DNA from: Gordonia alkanivorans NBRC 16433
Lineage (GTDB): Bacteria; Actinomycetota; Actinomycetes; Mycobacteriales; Mycobacteriaceae
DNA: 64,000 nucleotides
Assembly (NCBI RefSeq): GCF_000225505.1
Contig: NZ_BACI01000060.1
Span: forward strand, 62,001-126,000
Direction of reading: 5' to 3'
This document shows, one piece after another, positions 17,590 through 25,887 of the stretch. A program made the position numbers and the translations under genes. Within the stretch, counting starts at the first letter, position 1; every line of letters starts with the position of its first letter. The notes beneath the pieces are model-generated. The model was not told the origin of the DNA. It saw nothing but the letters and a program-made list of their open reading frames with translations, and did not search any database.

Positions 17590-18887
17590 TGTTCGGCCTT
17601 TCGTGCACGTGCCGCGCGTTCCATGGCGATACCCAGATCGCGGAAGGCGGTGTAGTTGGCGAGCACCTCGACGCGTCCCGGCGGACACGAGGCGATCGCC
17701 GCCATCGGGTCGGGGATGGTGGTGTGCTCGGCGCCCGCGTAGAGCAGGCGCACCGACAGGTCGGCGGCCCGCTCGCCGGCGGCGACCACCTGCATCGTCT
17801 CGAAGGCCTCGAATCGCACGTCCCACAGCCAGGAGAGGTCCTCGCCATCGGGAACCTGTCCGTTGACCGCGATGACCAGGCCGTCGGCGTCCTGGTCGAT
17901 CATCGACAGGGCCTCCTGCCAGCCGGCCGGGTTCTTCGCGAGAAGCGTACGGACGGAGTGGTTCCCGACCTGGTGGACGCCGTAACGACCGGCGACCTCG
18001 CCGACCGTCCCGACCGCGGCGACGGCTTTGCCCGGGTCCGCGCCCATCGCGACGGCGGCGGCCACCGCCTGCGTCGCGTTACCGCGGTTGGCCCGGCCGG
18101 GGACGGCCAGGGTCAGGGGAGCGGAGAAGCCGCCGGGGCCGTAGATGTTCTCGTCGTCGAACCACCAGTCGGGCGTGGGTCGGCGGAAGTTCTCGTCTCC
18201 GGTCGACTGCCAACCGTCGCCGGACCGCACGATCGGTTCGCCGGTGCGGGGACAGCTCACCGAGTCGCCGACCCAGCCGGCGCCCGCGGCCACCCACACC
18301 ACGTCGGGCGCGTCGAAGGCGGCCGAGGTGACCAGGACGTCGTCGCAGTTCGCGACCACGGTGGTCGACGGGTGACGGGCGATGCCCTCGCGGAGCCTGC
18401 GCTCGATCAGGTTGATCTCGCCGACCCGGTCGAGCTGGTCGCGCGACAGGTTCAGCAGGACCAGCACCTCGGGATCGACCGCGTCGCTGACGTGCGGTAC
18501 GTGGAGTTCGTCGACCTCCAGCGCGCACAGTGGCGCGGTGCGGCTGAGGGTGAGGGTCGCGATGATGCCGGCGTCCATGTTGGCGCCGTCGGCCTGCGTG
18601 GCGACCTCGCCGAGCTCGGCCATCGCGGCGGCGGTCATCCGGGTGGTCGTCGACTTGCCGTTGGTGCCGGTGATGATCGCGGAGCGTTTGCCGGCGGCGA
18701 GACGACGCATGATGTCGGGATCGATCTTGGCGGCGACGAGGCCGCCGATCATCGAACCCTTGCCGCGGCCCGCGGTGCGCGATGCCCAGCGAGCCGCTGC
18801 GGCCGCGGCCAGCGCGACCGAGGTGCGGGCGGGCACACGGGTGCTCGGGCGAGATGCGGATCCGGCAGACGATGGACGGTCGGGCAT
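17586..18887 (-). CDS. murT: Lipid II isoglutaminyl synthase, Mur-ligase-like subunit
   Basis: The 433-residue protein has the Mur ligase ATP loop ITGTNGKSTTTR (about residues 75-85), the ALEVDELHV acidic motif, LLNLSRDQLDR near 165, and a C-terminal DUF1727 region (LLAKNPAGWQEAL). It activates the D-Glu carboxylate with ATP and receives ammonia from GatD. ATG at 18887 is chosen because the residues after it resemble the family and longer forms have no homologous-looking sequence. Divergent from the HSL esterase gene with 75 bases between. Confidence 0.93.
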   Translation of the reverse strand: MPDRPSSAGSASRPSTRVPARTSVALAAAAAARWASRTAGRGKGSMIGGLVAAKIDPDIMRRLAAGKRSAIITGTNGKSTTTRMTAAAMAELGEVATQADGANMDAGIIATLTLSRTAPLCALEVDELHVPHVSDAVDPEVLVLLNLSRDQLDRVGEINLIERRLREGIARHPSTTVVANCDDVLVTSAAFDAPDVVWVAAGAGWVGDSVSCPRTGEPIVRSGDGWQSTGDENFRRPTPDWWFDDENIYGPGGFSAPLTLAVPGRANRGNATQAVAAAVAMGADPGKAVAAVGTVGEVAGRYGVHQVGNHSVRTLLAKNPAGWQEALSMIDQDADGLVIAVNGQVPDGEDLSWLWDVRFEAFETMQVVAAGERAADLSVRLLYAGAEHTTIPDPMAAIASCPPGRVEVLANYTAFRDLGIAMERAARARKAEQ

Positions 18888-18962
18888 GGCCACGAGTGTT
18901 CCACAGGGCGGATGCCCGGGTTGCTCGTGCCGACAGGCGACCAGCAAGTAGGCTCGGCGACT

Positions 18963-20057
18963 GTGAGCCGCGACACTTATCTCCGCCTGTCCCTGCCCGC
19001 ACGAATCCAACGTGGCGTGCTACTCGCCGCGGCGAGGATTCCCGACGCCGCGATGGCGGTTCTCGGCCGGCGTGCGCCCGTCAACTCCGATGGTGAGCGG
19101 GTGGCACCGGAATTCGTCGCGGTCGGCTGGTCCACCGAGCACGTCCCGGGGTCGAATCCGTTCGCGGGTGAGGTCCACCAGTCGCGCGCCAGTACGGATG
19201 AGCTCGGCGCCGCGATGGCCGAGAAACTGCCGCCGATGGCCGTCGAGGAAGACCTGGTCATCGACGGTCCGGCCGGTCCGATCCCGGCCACGCGCTACCG
19301 CTCGTCGACCGAGTCGGACGGGCTCGTCGTCTACTTCCACGGCGGTGGGTTCGTCACCGGCAGCCGGATCAGCCACGACACCTTCGTGCGTCGGCTCGCG
19401 CACGGCACCGGACTCGACGTGCTGTCGGTCGAGTACCGGCTCGCACCCGAGAATCCGTTCCCTGCCGGAGTCGACGACGCCGTCGCGGCCTGGCATTTCG
19501 CCGTGGACACGGCACCGCGGTGGGGTCTCGATCCCGCGCGGATCGTCGTCTCCGGGGACAGCGCGGGCGGAAACCTCGCGACCGTGGTCTCCCGACTCGT
19601 CCGCGACGAGCCGGTCACACCGGTCTTCCAGCTGCTCATCTACCCGGTCACCGACGCCACCGCGGAGACCCCCTCGCGTCGTGAGTTCGCGAACGGGTAC
19701 TTCCTGACCCTGGACGGAATCCACTGGTTCAACGACCGCTACGTGCCGGATGTCGCACAACGCAAGGACCCGCGTTGTTCGCCGCTGCTCGCCGACGACC
19801 TCAGCGGCCTTCCGCCGGCACACGTCATCGTCGCCGGGTTCGACCCACTCCGCGACGAGGGCCTCGCCTACGCGAAGAAGCTGGAGGAGGCGGGTGTACC
19901 CGTGACGCTGCGCCGAGAGGGATCGCTGATCCACGGCTTCATCAACATGACCCTGATCAGCTCCGGCGCCCGCGCGGCGGTGGACCGGATGTGCGCCGAG
20001 GTCCGGCGAGCCCTCGACGAGTCGCCCCGCGCTGACCAGGGGTCGATTGCCGGCTAG
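18963..20057 (+). CDS. HSL-family alpha/beta hydrolase (esterase/lipase)
   Basis: The 364-residue protein carries the hormone-sensitive-lipase signature YFHGGGFVTG (oxyanion hole), nucleophile motif SGDSAGGNLA, the acid in AGFDPLRDEG and the base in SLIHGFINM. It is probably cytosolic; no signal peptide is seen. These enzymes hydrolyse short- to medium-chain esters, like the mycobacterial Lip proteins. GTG at 18963 follows TAGGCT (18949-18954) by eight bases. Its TAG shares a CTAG palindrome (20054-20057) with the convergent EamA gene. Confidence 0.9.
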   Translation: MSRDTYLRLSLPARIQRGVLLAAARIPDAAMAVLGRRAPVNSDGERVAPEFVAVGWSTEHVPGSNPFAGEVHQSRASTDELGAAMAEKLPPMAVEEDLVIDGPAGPIPATRYRSSTESDGLVVYFHGGGFVTGSRISHDTFVRRLAHGTGLDVLSVEYRLAPENPFPAGVDDAVAAWHFAVDTAPRWGLDPARIVVSGDSAGGNLATVVSRLVRDEPVTPVFQLLIYPVTDATAETPSRREFANGYFLTLDGIHWFNDRYVPDVAQRKDPRCSPLLADDLSGLPPAHVIVAGFDPLRDEGLAYAKKLEEAGVPVTLRREGSLIHGFINMTLISSGARAAVDRMCAEVRRALDESPRADQGSIAG

Positions 20058-21049
20058 CGGTCGCGGGCTGCAGTCGCCGCGCACGCCAGGTCGACGTCGG
20101 CCGCCGAGTCCGTGTTCGTGGTCGCCGTGCTCGTGGTGGCTGTAGTCGTGGTCGGCGGCTTCGTGGATGCGGCCTCGGCCGCAACCCGCTGACGTCTGCG
20201 CGACCGCGGCCGGGCCATCACGCCGACCGCGCAGCCGCCGACGACGATCACCGCACCGACGATCTCACCGACGGTCGGGACCTCGCCGAGGAAGGCGAAC
20301 GACGCGCTGATCCCCACGACGGGCACCAGCAGCGACATCGGCGACACCCGGCTCGCGTCGTTGCGGCTCAGGAGCACAGTCCACAGGCCCGCGCCGACGA
20401 GGGTTCCCAGGGCGGCCAGGTACACGAGTCCGCCGAGGGCGCGCAGGCCGGTCTCCGTGCCGATCGTCATCAGCGCGTCGAAGCCGGCGGACGGTCCCTC
20501 GATGATCAGGCTCGCCAGGTAGAGCGGCGGAGTCGCGACGACGGCCATCCACATGGTCATGCGGAAGGAGTCGTCGGGCTGGGCGAGACGGCCACCGATG
20601 TTGCCGATCGCCCAGCTGAGGCCACCGAGGATGGTGAGGCCGATCGGGAGGAGCGCGGCCACGCCGATGTCGCTGCCGGTCGCGCGGTCGACGGCGATCA
20701 GGCCCATGCCGCCGACTGCGACGATCAGGCCCACCACCTGTGCGACCGTCATCCGTTCACGCAGGAACAGCACGCCGAGAACCACGGTGAAGGGCGCCGA
20801 CGTCTGCAACACCAGCGAGGCCAGTCCGGCCGGCATCCCCAGGCTCATCGCCAGGAACAGGAACATGAACTGCACGGTCCCGAACCCCGCCACGTAGACG
20901 AGGAACCACTTGAGGCGGACCTTGGGAAAACGCACGAACAGGATGACCGGGATCGCCATGACGGCGAAGCGCAGCGCTGCCAGAAAGAACGGCGGGAAGT
21001 GTTCGAGACTGAAGTGGATCGCGACGAAGTTCAGTCCCCACAAGAACAC
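20054..21049 (-). CDS. EamA/DMT-family exporter, apparent 1-nt deletion at N-terminus
   Basis: Ten hydrophobic helices in two EamA repeats, followed by a Thr-rich tail of about 50 residues, identify a drug/metabolite transporter (10-TMS DMT). It lacks the first residues of helix 1 if read from GTG 21049 (FLWGLNFVAIHFSLEHF). An ATG at 21084 begins MSTRDRLLA in a different frame, and one extra base inside the CTCGCCTCTGC segment would join it in frame as LAFCVVFLWG, the usual family start. So either a real frameshift or a read error removed the proper start. Solute unknown; EamA members export amino acids or drugs. Confidence 0.75.
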   Translation of the reverse strand: MFLWGLNFVAIHFSLEHFPPFFLAALRFAVMAIPVILFVRFPKVRLKWFLVYVAGFGTVQFMFLFLAMSLGMPAGLASLVLQTSAPFTVVLGVLFLRERMTVAQVVGLIVAVGGMGLIAVDRATGSDIGVAALLPIGLTILGGLSWAIGNIGGRLAQPDDSFRMTMWMAVVATPPLYLASLIIEGPSAGFDALMTIGTETGLRALGGLVYLAALGTLVGAGLWTVLLSRNDASRVSPMSLLVPVVGISASFAFLGEVPTVGEIVGAVIVVGGCAVGVMARPRSRRRQRVAAEAASTKPPTTTTATTSTATTNTDSAADVDLACAATAARDR

Positions 21050-21182
21050 GACGCAGAGGCGAGCAACCGGTCACGAGTGGACATGACCACCATCGTCCGA
21101 GGCGGCGCGATGAAGGACAATCGAATTTAAGCGGAAGGATTGTTCAGATCATCTGAACAATCCGTCCCACGTGCATCGTGGG

Positions 21183-21545
21183 TCACTGCTGTGCTGCGGC
21201 GACCTTCGCCCGGACGTCGTCCATGTCGAGAGCCTCGACCGCGCCGATGAGCTCCTCGAGCTGTGCGGCGGGGAGCGCTCCGGGCTGGTTGAACACGAGG
21301 ATGCCGTCGCGGAAGGCCATCAGCGTCGGAATCGACTGGATGCCGAGGCTACCGGCGAGCTGCTGCTCGGCCTCGGTGTCGATCTTGCCGAAGAAGATGT
21401 CGGTGTGGGACTCGGAGGCCTTCTCGAACACGGGGCCGAACATGCGGCACGGGCCGCACCAGCTCGCCCAGAAGTCGAGAAGCACGATGCCGTCGGCCTC
21501 GATGGTGGGTTGAAAGGTTTCCAGGGTCACGTCTTGTGTTGCCAT
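21183..21545 (-). CDS. Thioredoxin
   Basis: The 120-residue protein has the active site FWASWCGPCRMF (residues 28-39) and the cis-Pro loop SIPTLMAF, with the full thioredoxin fold length and no signal peptide. It is a cytosolic disulfide reductase that needs thioredoxin reductase, which is not encoded nearby. ATG at 21545 is preferred over an upstream GTG three codons earlier. It is divergent from the LysR gene. Confidence 0.92.
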   Translation of the reverse strand: MATQDVTLETFQPTIEADGIVLLDFWASWCGPCRMFGPVFEKASESHTDIFFGKIDTEAEQQLAGSLGIQSIPTLMAFRDGILVFNQPGALPAAQLEELIGAVEALDMDDVRAKVAAAQQ

Positions 21546-21646
21546 GATCGGCACAACCGATTCGGGGGTGGAGACATTCCTTGTCGGCGGCTCGGCTCAC
21601 CTCGCACCTGAGCAGGAGCCGACCGGTTTGTCGGTACCTTTGGCCC

Positions 21647-22531
21647 ATGGAGGTCCGCCGACTGCGATTGCTGCGTGAGTTCGCCGATCGTGAGTCGATC
21701 GGTGCGGTCGCCGACGCGATGCACATGACGCCGTCGGCGGTGTCACAGCAACTGAAGGTCCTCGCCGACGAGGCCGGCGTCCCGCTGTTCGAACCCGACG
21801 GTCGGCGCATCCGGCTGACCGAGGCGGGCCGCGCGCTGGTCTTGCGCGCCGACGAGGTGATCGCCGCCGTCGAACGGGCCCAGGAGGAGATGGCGTCATA
21901 TCGGTCGGGCCGGGCCCGCGTACGGCTCGCGATGTTCCCGTCGGGTTCGACACTGTTGCTGCCGACCGTCCTCGATCGCGCCGCCGAATCCGGGATCGAG
22001 GTGCACGCTTTCCACCTCGACGTCGGATATCCGGATGCGGCACCTGCTCTCGCCGACTTCGACGTCGTCGTGACGCACCGGGACGAGCGGACACCTGCGG
22101 TCAACCAGTCGCGCGTGTGGGTTGCCGAGCTGATGCGCGAGCCGGTCGACGTGATCGTCCCCGCCGACAGTCCGCTCGCCGACGCCGACGAGGTGGCGGT
22201 GTCCGAGCTCGCCGAACACGATTGGATCAGCGTCGAGGGTGGGTTCCCGGTCGACGATGTGCTGCAATCCATTTCGGCGGTAACGGGGGTGGCGCCGCGT
22301 GTCACCCAGCGCATGCTGGACTTCACCACCATCGAGGCCCTCGTCGCCGGTGGCCACGGGATCGCGTTGATGCCGCGGTTCGCGGTCCGTCACCCAGGTG
22401 TGAAGCGGCTGGAACTCAAGGGCGTTCGCGCGGCACGCGTGTACGAGGCCCTCTCGCGGCCACGCTCCCGGACGGCGGTTGCGCAGGTCGTCGAGCTTCT
22501 GATGGCCACGGGCGCCGACCACGGTCAGTGA
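21647..22531 (+). CDS. LysR-family transcriptional regulator
   Basis: The 294-residue protein has an N-terminal winged helix (RLRLLREFADRESIGAVADAMHMTPSAVSQQLKVLADEAG) and a periplasmic-binding-like effector domain. TACCTT at 21635-21640, six bases before ATG 21647, suggests a leaderless mRNA. Divergent neighbour is thioredoxin, 101 bases away, a plausible target; convergent neighbour is an acyl-CoA dehydrogenase. The inducer is unknown. Confidence 0.9.
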   Translation: MEVRRLRLLREFADRESIGAVADAMHMTPSAVSQQLKVLADEAGVPLFEPDGRRIRLTEAGRALVLRADEVIAAVERAQEEMASYRSGRARVRLAMFPSGSTLLLPTVLDRAAESGIEVHAFHLDVGYPDAAPALADFDVVVTHRDERTPAVNQSRVWVAELMREPVDVIVPADSPLADADEVAVSELAEHDWISVEGGFPVDDVLQSISAVTGVAPRVTQRMLDFTTIEALVAGGHGIALMPRFAVRHPGVKRLELKGVRAARVYEALSRPRSRTAVAQVVELLMATGADHGQ

Positions 22532-22538
22532 TCGAAAA

Positions 22539-22577
22539 AGGCCGGTGGCCCACGCATTTCGCGTGATCCACCGGCCT
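22539..22577 (-). terminator. Terminator of the acyl-CoA dehydrogenase gene
   Basis: AGGCCGGTGG and CCACCGGCCT form a 10-bp stem with an inner AT-rich loop. Read on the minus strand it is followed by a run of five T, a proper intrinsic terminator after the fadE stop at 22595. It may also stop LysR transcription from the other side. Confidence 0.8.
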
Positions 22578-22594
22578 GGTTCGTGTCCTGAGGA

Positions 22595-23746
22595 TCAGAC
22601 GCCCAGGCTCTTGCCGACGATGTCCTTCATGATCTCGGTGGTGCCACCGAAGATCGTCTGGATGCGGGCATCGGTGTAGGCGCGGGCCACGCGGTACTCG
22701 TTCATGTAGCCGTAGCCGCCGTGCAGCTGCAGGCAACTGTCGATGACACGCTTGGCGAGCTCGGTGCACCACCACTTGTTCTTGGAGGCGTCGATGGCGT
22801 CGAGTTCACCGTCGAGCACACCCTGGAGGCAGCGGTCGATGTAGACCTCGGCGATGTCCAGCTCGGTCGCCATCTCGGCGAGCGTGAAGCGGTTCGCCTG
22901 GAAGGTGCCGATGGGACGACCGAATGCCTTGCGGTCCTTGGTGTACTGCAGGGTCTCCTCGAAGATCGCGCGTGCGCCGGCGATCGCGCCGATGCCGATC
23001 GACAGACGCTCGGACGGGAGGTTCTGCATGAGGTGGTAGAAGCCCATGCCCTCCTGGCCGAGCAGGTTCTCGACCGGGACGCGCACGTTGTTGAAGTGCA
23101 GCTCGGCGGTGTCCTGCGCCTTGAGGCCCATCTTGTCGAGCTTGCGACCGCGCTCGAAGCCCTCCATGCCGCGCTCGACGACCAGGAGCGAGAACGCCTT
23201 GTGGCCGGCCGCGGGGTCCGGGTTGGTGCGGCACACGACCACCACGAGGTCGGAGTTGATACCCGACGAGATGAAGGTCTTGTTGCCGTTGAGGACGTAG
23301 TGATCGCCCTCCAGCTTCGCCGAGGTCTTGATGCCGGCGAGGTCCGAACCGGCACCGGGTTCGGTCATCGCGACGGCGAGGATCGTCTCACCGGTGGCGA
23401 TACCCGGCATCCAACGCTTCTTCTGCTCGTCGTTGGCAAGGTGGACGAAGTACGGTGCGACGACGTCGTTCTGGAGGCTCAGGCCGGGTGCAGCGCCGTC
23501 GAACTTGGCGAACTCCTCGACGACGACCGCGTTGAAGCGGAAGTCGTCCATCGCGCCGCCGCCGCCGTACTCCTCCGGGATGTTGAAGCCCAGGAGGCCC
23601 GCGTCGCCGGCTTTCTTGAAGATCTCACGGTCGACCTGACCGGCCTTGGTCCATTCCTCGTTGTACGGACCGCACTCGCGGATCAAGAAGTTGCGCGCGG
23701 TTTCCCGCAGGGCCTCGTGCTCGTCTTCGAAGATCTTGCGTTTCAT
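22595..23746 (-). CDS. Acyl-CoA dehydrogenase
   Basis: The 383-residue flavoenzyme has the FAD/substrate motifs VAMTEPGAGSDLAG (near 135), FISSGINSDLVVV, the QANRFTLAEM arginine/glutamine region, and the C-terminal catalytic area LHGGYGYMNEY.VARAYTDAR.TIFGGT. It oxidises acyl-CoA at the alpha-beta bond and passes electrons to ETF. Length is standard. A TetR regulator is encoded 36 bases upstream in the same direction, probably its local regulator. Chain-length preference cannot be read from sequence. Confidence 0.93.
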   Translation of the reverse strand: MKRKIFEDEHEALRETARNFLIRECGPYNEEWTKAGQVDREIFKKAGDAGLLGFNIPEEYGGGGAMDDFRFNAVVVEEFAKFDGAAPGLSLQNDVVAPYFVHLANDEQKKRWMPGIATGETILAVAMTEPGAGSDLAGIKTSAKLEGDHYVLNGNKTFISSGINSDLVVVVCRTNPDPAAGHKAFSLLVVERGMEGFERGRKLDKMGLKAQDTAELHFNNVRVPVENLLGQEGMGFYHLMQNLPSERLSIGIGAIAGARAIFEETLQYTKDRKAFGRPIGTFQANRFTLAEMATELDIAEVYIDRCLQGVLDGELDAIDASKNKWWCTELAKRVIDSCLQLHGGYGYMNEYRVARAYTDARIQTIFGGTTEIMKDIVGKSLGV

Positions 23747-23782
23747 GGACTTTCTCCCTTTCGTGGACCGGAAACAGTGGTG

Positions 23783-24451
23783 TCAGTCGTCGTTCTTCGT
23801 GCTCTGCGCACCCACGACCCGCAGGGCGATCGAGGCGTAGGACGCCGCGACCTCTGCGGGTGTGCGAGCACCGGACGGGCGGTACCAGGTGGTGACCGCT
23901 TGGCAGGCGCCGAACAGATAGCGCAGGACGTCTTTGACGTCCTGGTCGAATCGGAACTCGTCCGAGTCCAGGCCTGCCTGGATGACGTCGGCGAGCATGT
24001 TCTCGGTCTCGGTCCGCATCGCGATGTAGGGCTCGCGGCGCGGGTCCTCCGGGTCGAGATGGCGGAACTCGCTTGCGACACTGGCCAGCTCGAGATCGCT
24101 GGTCATGTGCAGAACGATGGACTCGATCGCGTTCGACAGCTTCTCGCTCGGCGTGCGCCCTTCCTCGATCGCTGCTCCGACCCAGGCGAGGACCGACGTC
24201 ATCGCCGCTTCGAGCAACTCCACGAGGATGCCGAGCTTGTTGTCGTGGTGGTAGTAGAGCGTCGGCAGGGACACCCCGGCGCGCGACGCGATGTCGCGGA
24301 TCGAGGTTCCGTGGAACCCGCGCTCGTAGAACGCGCGCTTCGCCGCGACGAGTGTCGTCGGCAGCGGCACCGGCTCGCGCCGCCGCCAGTCCAACCCCTC
24401 GGTGTCGACCGTGAACCGTTTTCCGGCAGCGGCTTTCGCTGAGTCAGACAC
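23783..24451 (-). CDS. TetR-family regulator of the acyl-CoA dehydrogenase operon
   Basis: The 222-residue protein has a TetR helix-turn-helix (AAKRAFYERGFHGTSIRDIASRAGVSLPTLYYHHDNKLGIL, about residues 35-75) and a C-terminal ligand domain. GTG at 24451 is the start used here. Upstream there is a strong ribosome site GGAGGA before ATG 24476, but that ATG opens a 10-codon frame that stops exactly over the GTG; see the entry at 24444. The palindrome TAACGATCGTTA at 24539-24550 lies where an autoregulatory operator would. Acyl-CoA sensing is an inference from the neighbour. Confidence 0.87.
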   Translation of the reverse strand: MSDSAKAAAGKRFTVDTEGLDWRRREPVPLPTTLVAAKRAFYERGFHGTSIRDIASRAGVSLPTLYYHHDNKLGILVELLEAAMTSVLAWVGAAIEEGRTPSEKLSNAIESIVLHMTSDLELASVASEFRHLDPEDPRREPYIAMRTETENMLADVIQAGLDSDEFRFDQDVKDVLRYLFGACQAVTTWYRPSGARTPAEVAASYASIALRVVGAQSTKNDD

Positions 24452-24476
24452 GTTCGATGATCGTGGCTTCGGGCAT
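24444..24476 (-). other. Ten-codon frame with strong ribosome site overlapping the TetR start
   Basis: GGAGGA stands six bases before ATG 24476. The frame reads MPEATIIERV and ends at TGA 24444-24446, overlapping the GTG of the TetR gene. Either this is a translated leader peptide coupled to the regulator, or it is the regulator's true N-terminus separated by a lost base: adding one base would give one continuous protein. The sequence alone cannot decide. Confidence 0.5.
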
Positions 24477-24538
24477 GGGTTTCCTCCGTGTGGTGTCGCG
24501 AACCGGTGCGGACCCAGCATGGCGCCCATCACTTTATC

Positions 24539-24550
24539 TAACGATCGTTA
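24539..24550. promoter_or_regulatory. Palindromic operator TAACGATCGTTA
   Basis: A perfect 12-bp palindrome 62 bases upstream of the leader ATG. TetR family members that control fatty-acid genes commonly bind such palindromes in their own promoter. This one probably governs the tetR-fadE operon. Confidence 0.65.
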
Positions 24551-24611
24551 TACAGGTGTAGCACGCATCCGTTCGGCGAATCAACAGGCTCGGAGGGATC
24601 CGGCATACGAC

Positions 24612-24648
24612 GACGCCCCCGCCCCGTCGGAAACGGGGCGAGGGCGTC
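24612..24648 (-). terminator. GC-rich hairpin after the ABM gene
   Basis: GACGCCCCCGCCCCGT (24612-24627) pairs with ACGGGGCGAGGGCGTC (24633-24648) with a single mismatch. It lies 15 bases past the stop of the minus-strand monooxygenase gene. No T tract. Confidence 0.65.
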
Positions 24649-24662
24649 AGCGGATCAGCGGG

Positions 24663-24983
24663 TCAGATCGCGCCCTTGTTGGCGTCACCTGCGGGAACGG
24701 GGGAGAACGTCTTCACGTCCAGCGGGCCGGCCAGCAGCGGCCTGATCTTCTTACCGAGCTCGGTCAACGCCGGTGCGCCGCCGTGGGTGGCCAGCGCCTC
24801 GAAGGACTCCCAGCGCTCGATCATGACCAGGTCGGTCGAGTCGCCGGTGGCCTCGTGCAGTGCGTACTTGCCGCAACCGGGCTCGCCGTGCACCTCGGGA
24901 ATGGCGGCCAGCACCGCGTCGCGGACAGCCTGCTCCTCGCCGGGCTTCGGCGAGATGGTGGCGACGACGATCACTTCGGACAT
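24663..24983 (-). CDS. ABM-domain protein (putative quinol monooxygenase)
   Basis: The 106-residue protein matches the antibiotic biosynthesis monooxygenase fold: VIVVATISPKPGEEQAVRDAVL, then CGKYALHEATGDSTDLVMIERWES, then a C-terminal strand. Small ABM proteins are dimeric, cofactor-free oxygenases or lipid/quinol-active enzymes such as YgiN. It begins with ATG at 24983 and lies 89 bases after the interrupted LLM gene in the same direction, so it may once have been co-transcribed with it. Confidence 0.8.
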   Translation of the reverse strand: MSEVIVVATISPKPGEEQAVRDAVLAAIPEVHGEPGCGKYALHEATGDSTDLVMIERWESFEALATHGGAPALTELGKKIRPLLAGPLDVKTFSPVPAGDANKGAI

Positions 24984-25072
24984 GGGTGGGTACTCCTCGG
25001 GATGGGGACGGGATCGCTCGTGACGTTATGGGAGTGCGGTCGTGCGCGTGGCGAAATCGACGATGGTCGAAC

Positions 25073-25849
25073 TCAGCGCCAGCCCAGTTCTGGTGCCACA
25101 TACTTCAGAATCGACTCGATGACGTGTGCGTTGTACTCGACCCCGAGCTGGTTGGGCACGGTCAGCAGCAGGGTGTCGGCCGCGGCGATCGCCTCGTCCT
25201 CGCGCAGCTGCTCGATGAGCTTGTCCGGCTCGTCGGCGTAACTGCGGCCGAACCGCGCCACGCTGTTGTCGATGATGCCGACCTGATCGGACTCGTCGCC
25301 ACCGCGGCCGAAGTAGGCCCGGTCGCGGTCGTCGACGAGTGCGAAGATGCTGCGGCTCACCGAGACCCGCGGTTCGTGCGGGTGGCCGGCGTCGGCCCAG
25401 GCCTTGCGGAAGCGCTGGATCTGCTCGGCCTGCAACTGGTGGAACGGGACGCCGGTGTCCTCGGTCAGCAGCGTCGACGACATCAGGTTCATGCCCTGCT
25501 GCGCAGTCCATTCGGCGGTCGCGCGGGTGCCGGCACCCCACCAGATGCGGTCGCGGAGACCGGGCGACTGCGGCTCGATGGGCAACAGTCCGGGCGGGTT
25601 CGGGAACATGGGTCGCGGGTTGGGGCGGGCGAAGCCGCCGCCCTCGATGACGCGGAGGAACACCTCGGTGTGCTGGCGGGCCATGTCGGCGTCGGTGGAA
25701 CCCTCCGGCGGAACGTAGCCGAAGTATTTGTAACCCTCGATGACCTGCTCGGGGGATCCACGGCTGATACCGAGCTGCAGACGCCCGCCGGCGATGAGGT
25801 CGGCTGCGCCGGCGTCCTCGGCCATGTACAGCGGGTTCTCATACCGCAT
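25073..25849 (-). pseudogene. LLM-class flavin-dependent oxidoreductase, 3' fragment cut by the mobile element
   Basis: The 258 codons from MRYENPLYMAEDAGAADLIAGG to ELGWR are the C-terminal three quarters of a luciferase-like F420/FMN oxidoreductase. The missing start is found at 34421-34669, which ends GTGVIDMR; joining the two restores a single protein of about 340 residues, normal for the family. The frame continues for eight codons into the element (to 25873), giving an artificial start there. Without the N-terminal barrel strands the fragment is unlikely to be active. The pair was therefore inactivated by the integration. Confidence 0.92.
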
Positions 25850-25859
25850 ATCGTGGTTG
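25845..25859. other. Left attachment site (attL) of the integrated element
   Basis: CGCAT (25845-25849) is the block shared with the right end, where the interrupted gene resumes. Inside the element follows ATCGTGGTTG; the element-side arm ATATCGTGGTTG (25848-25859) is an inverted copy, with one mismatch, of CAACCCCGATAT at 34403-34414. Integration site deduced from the split gene. Confidence 0.85.
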
Positions 25860-25887
25860 CAACGCCCGTTCACGTAAGCTTGGTTGC

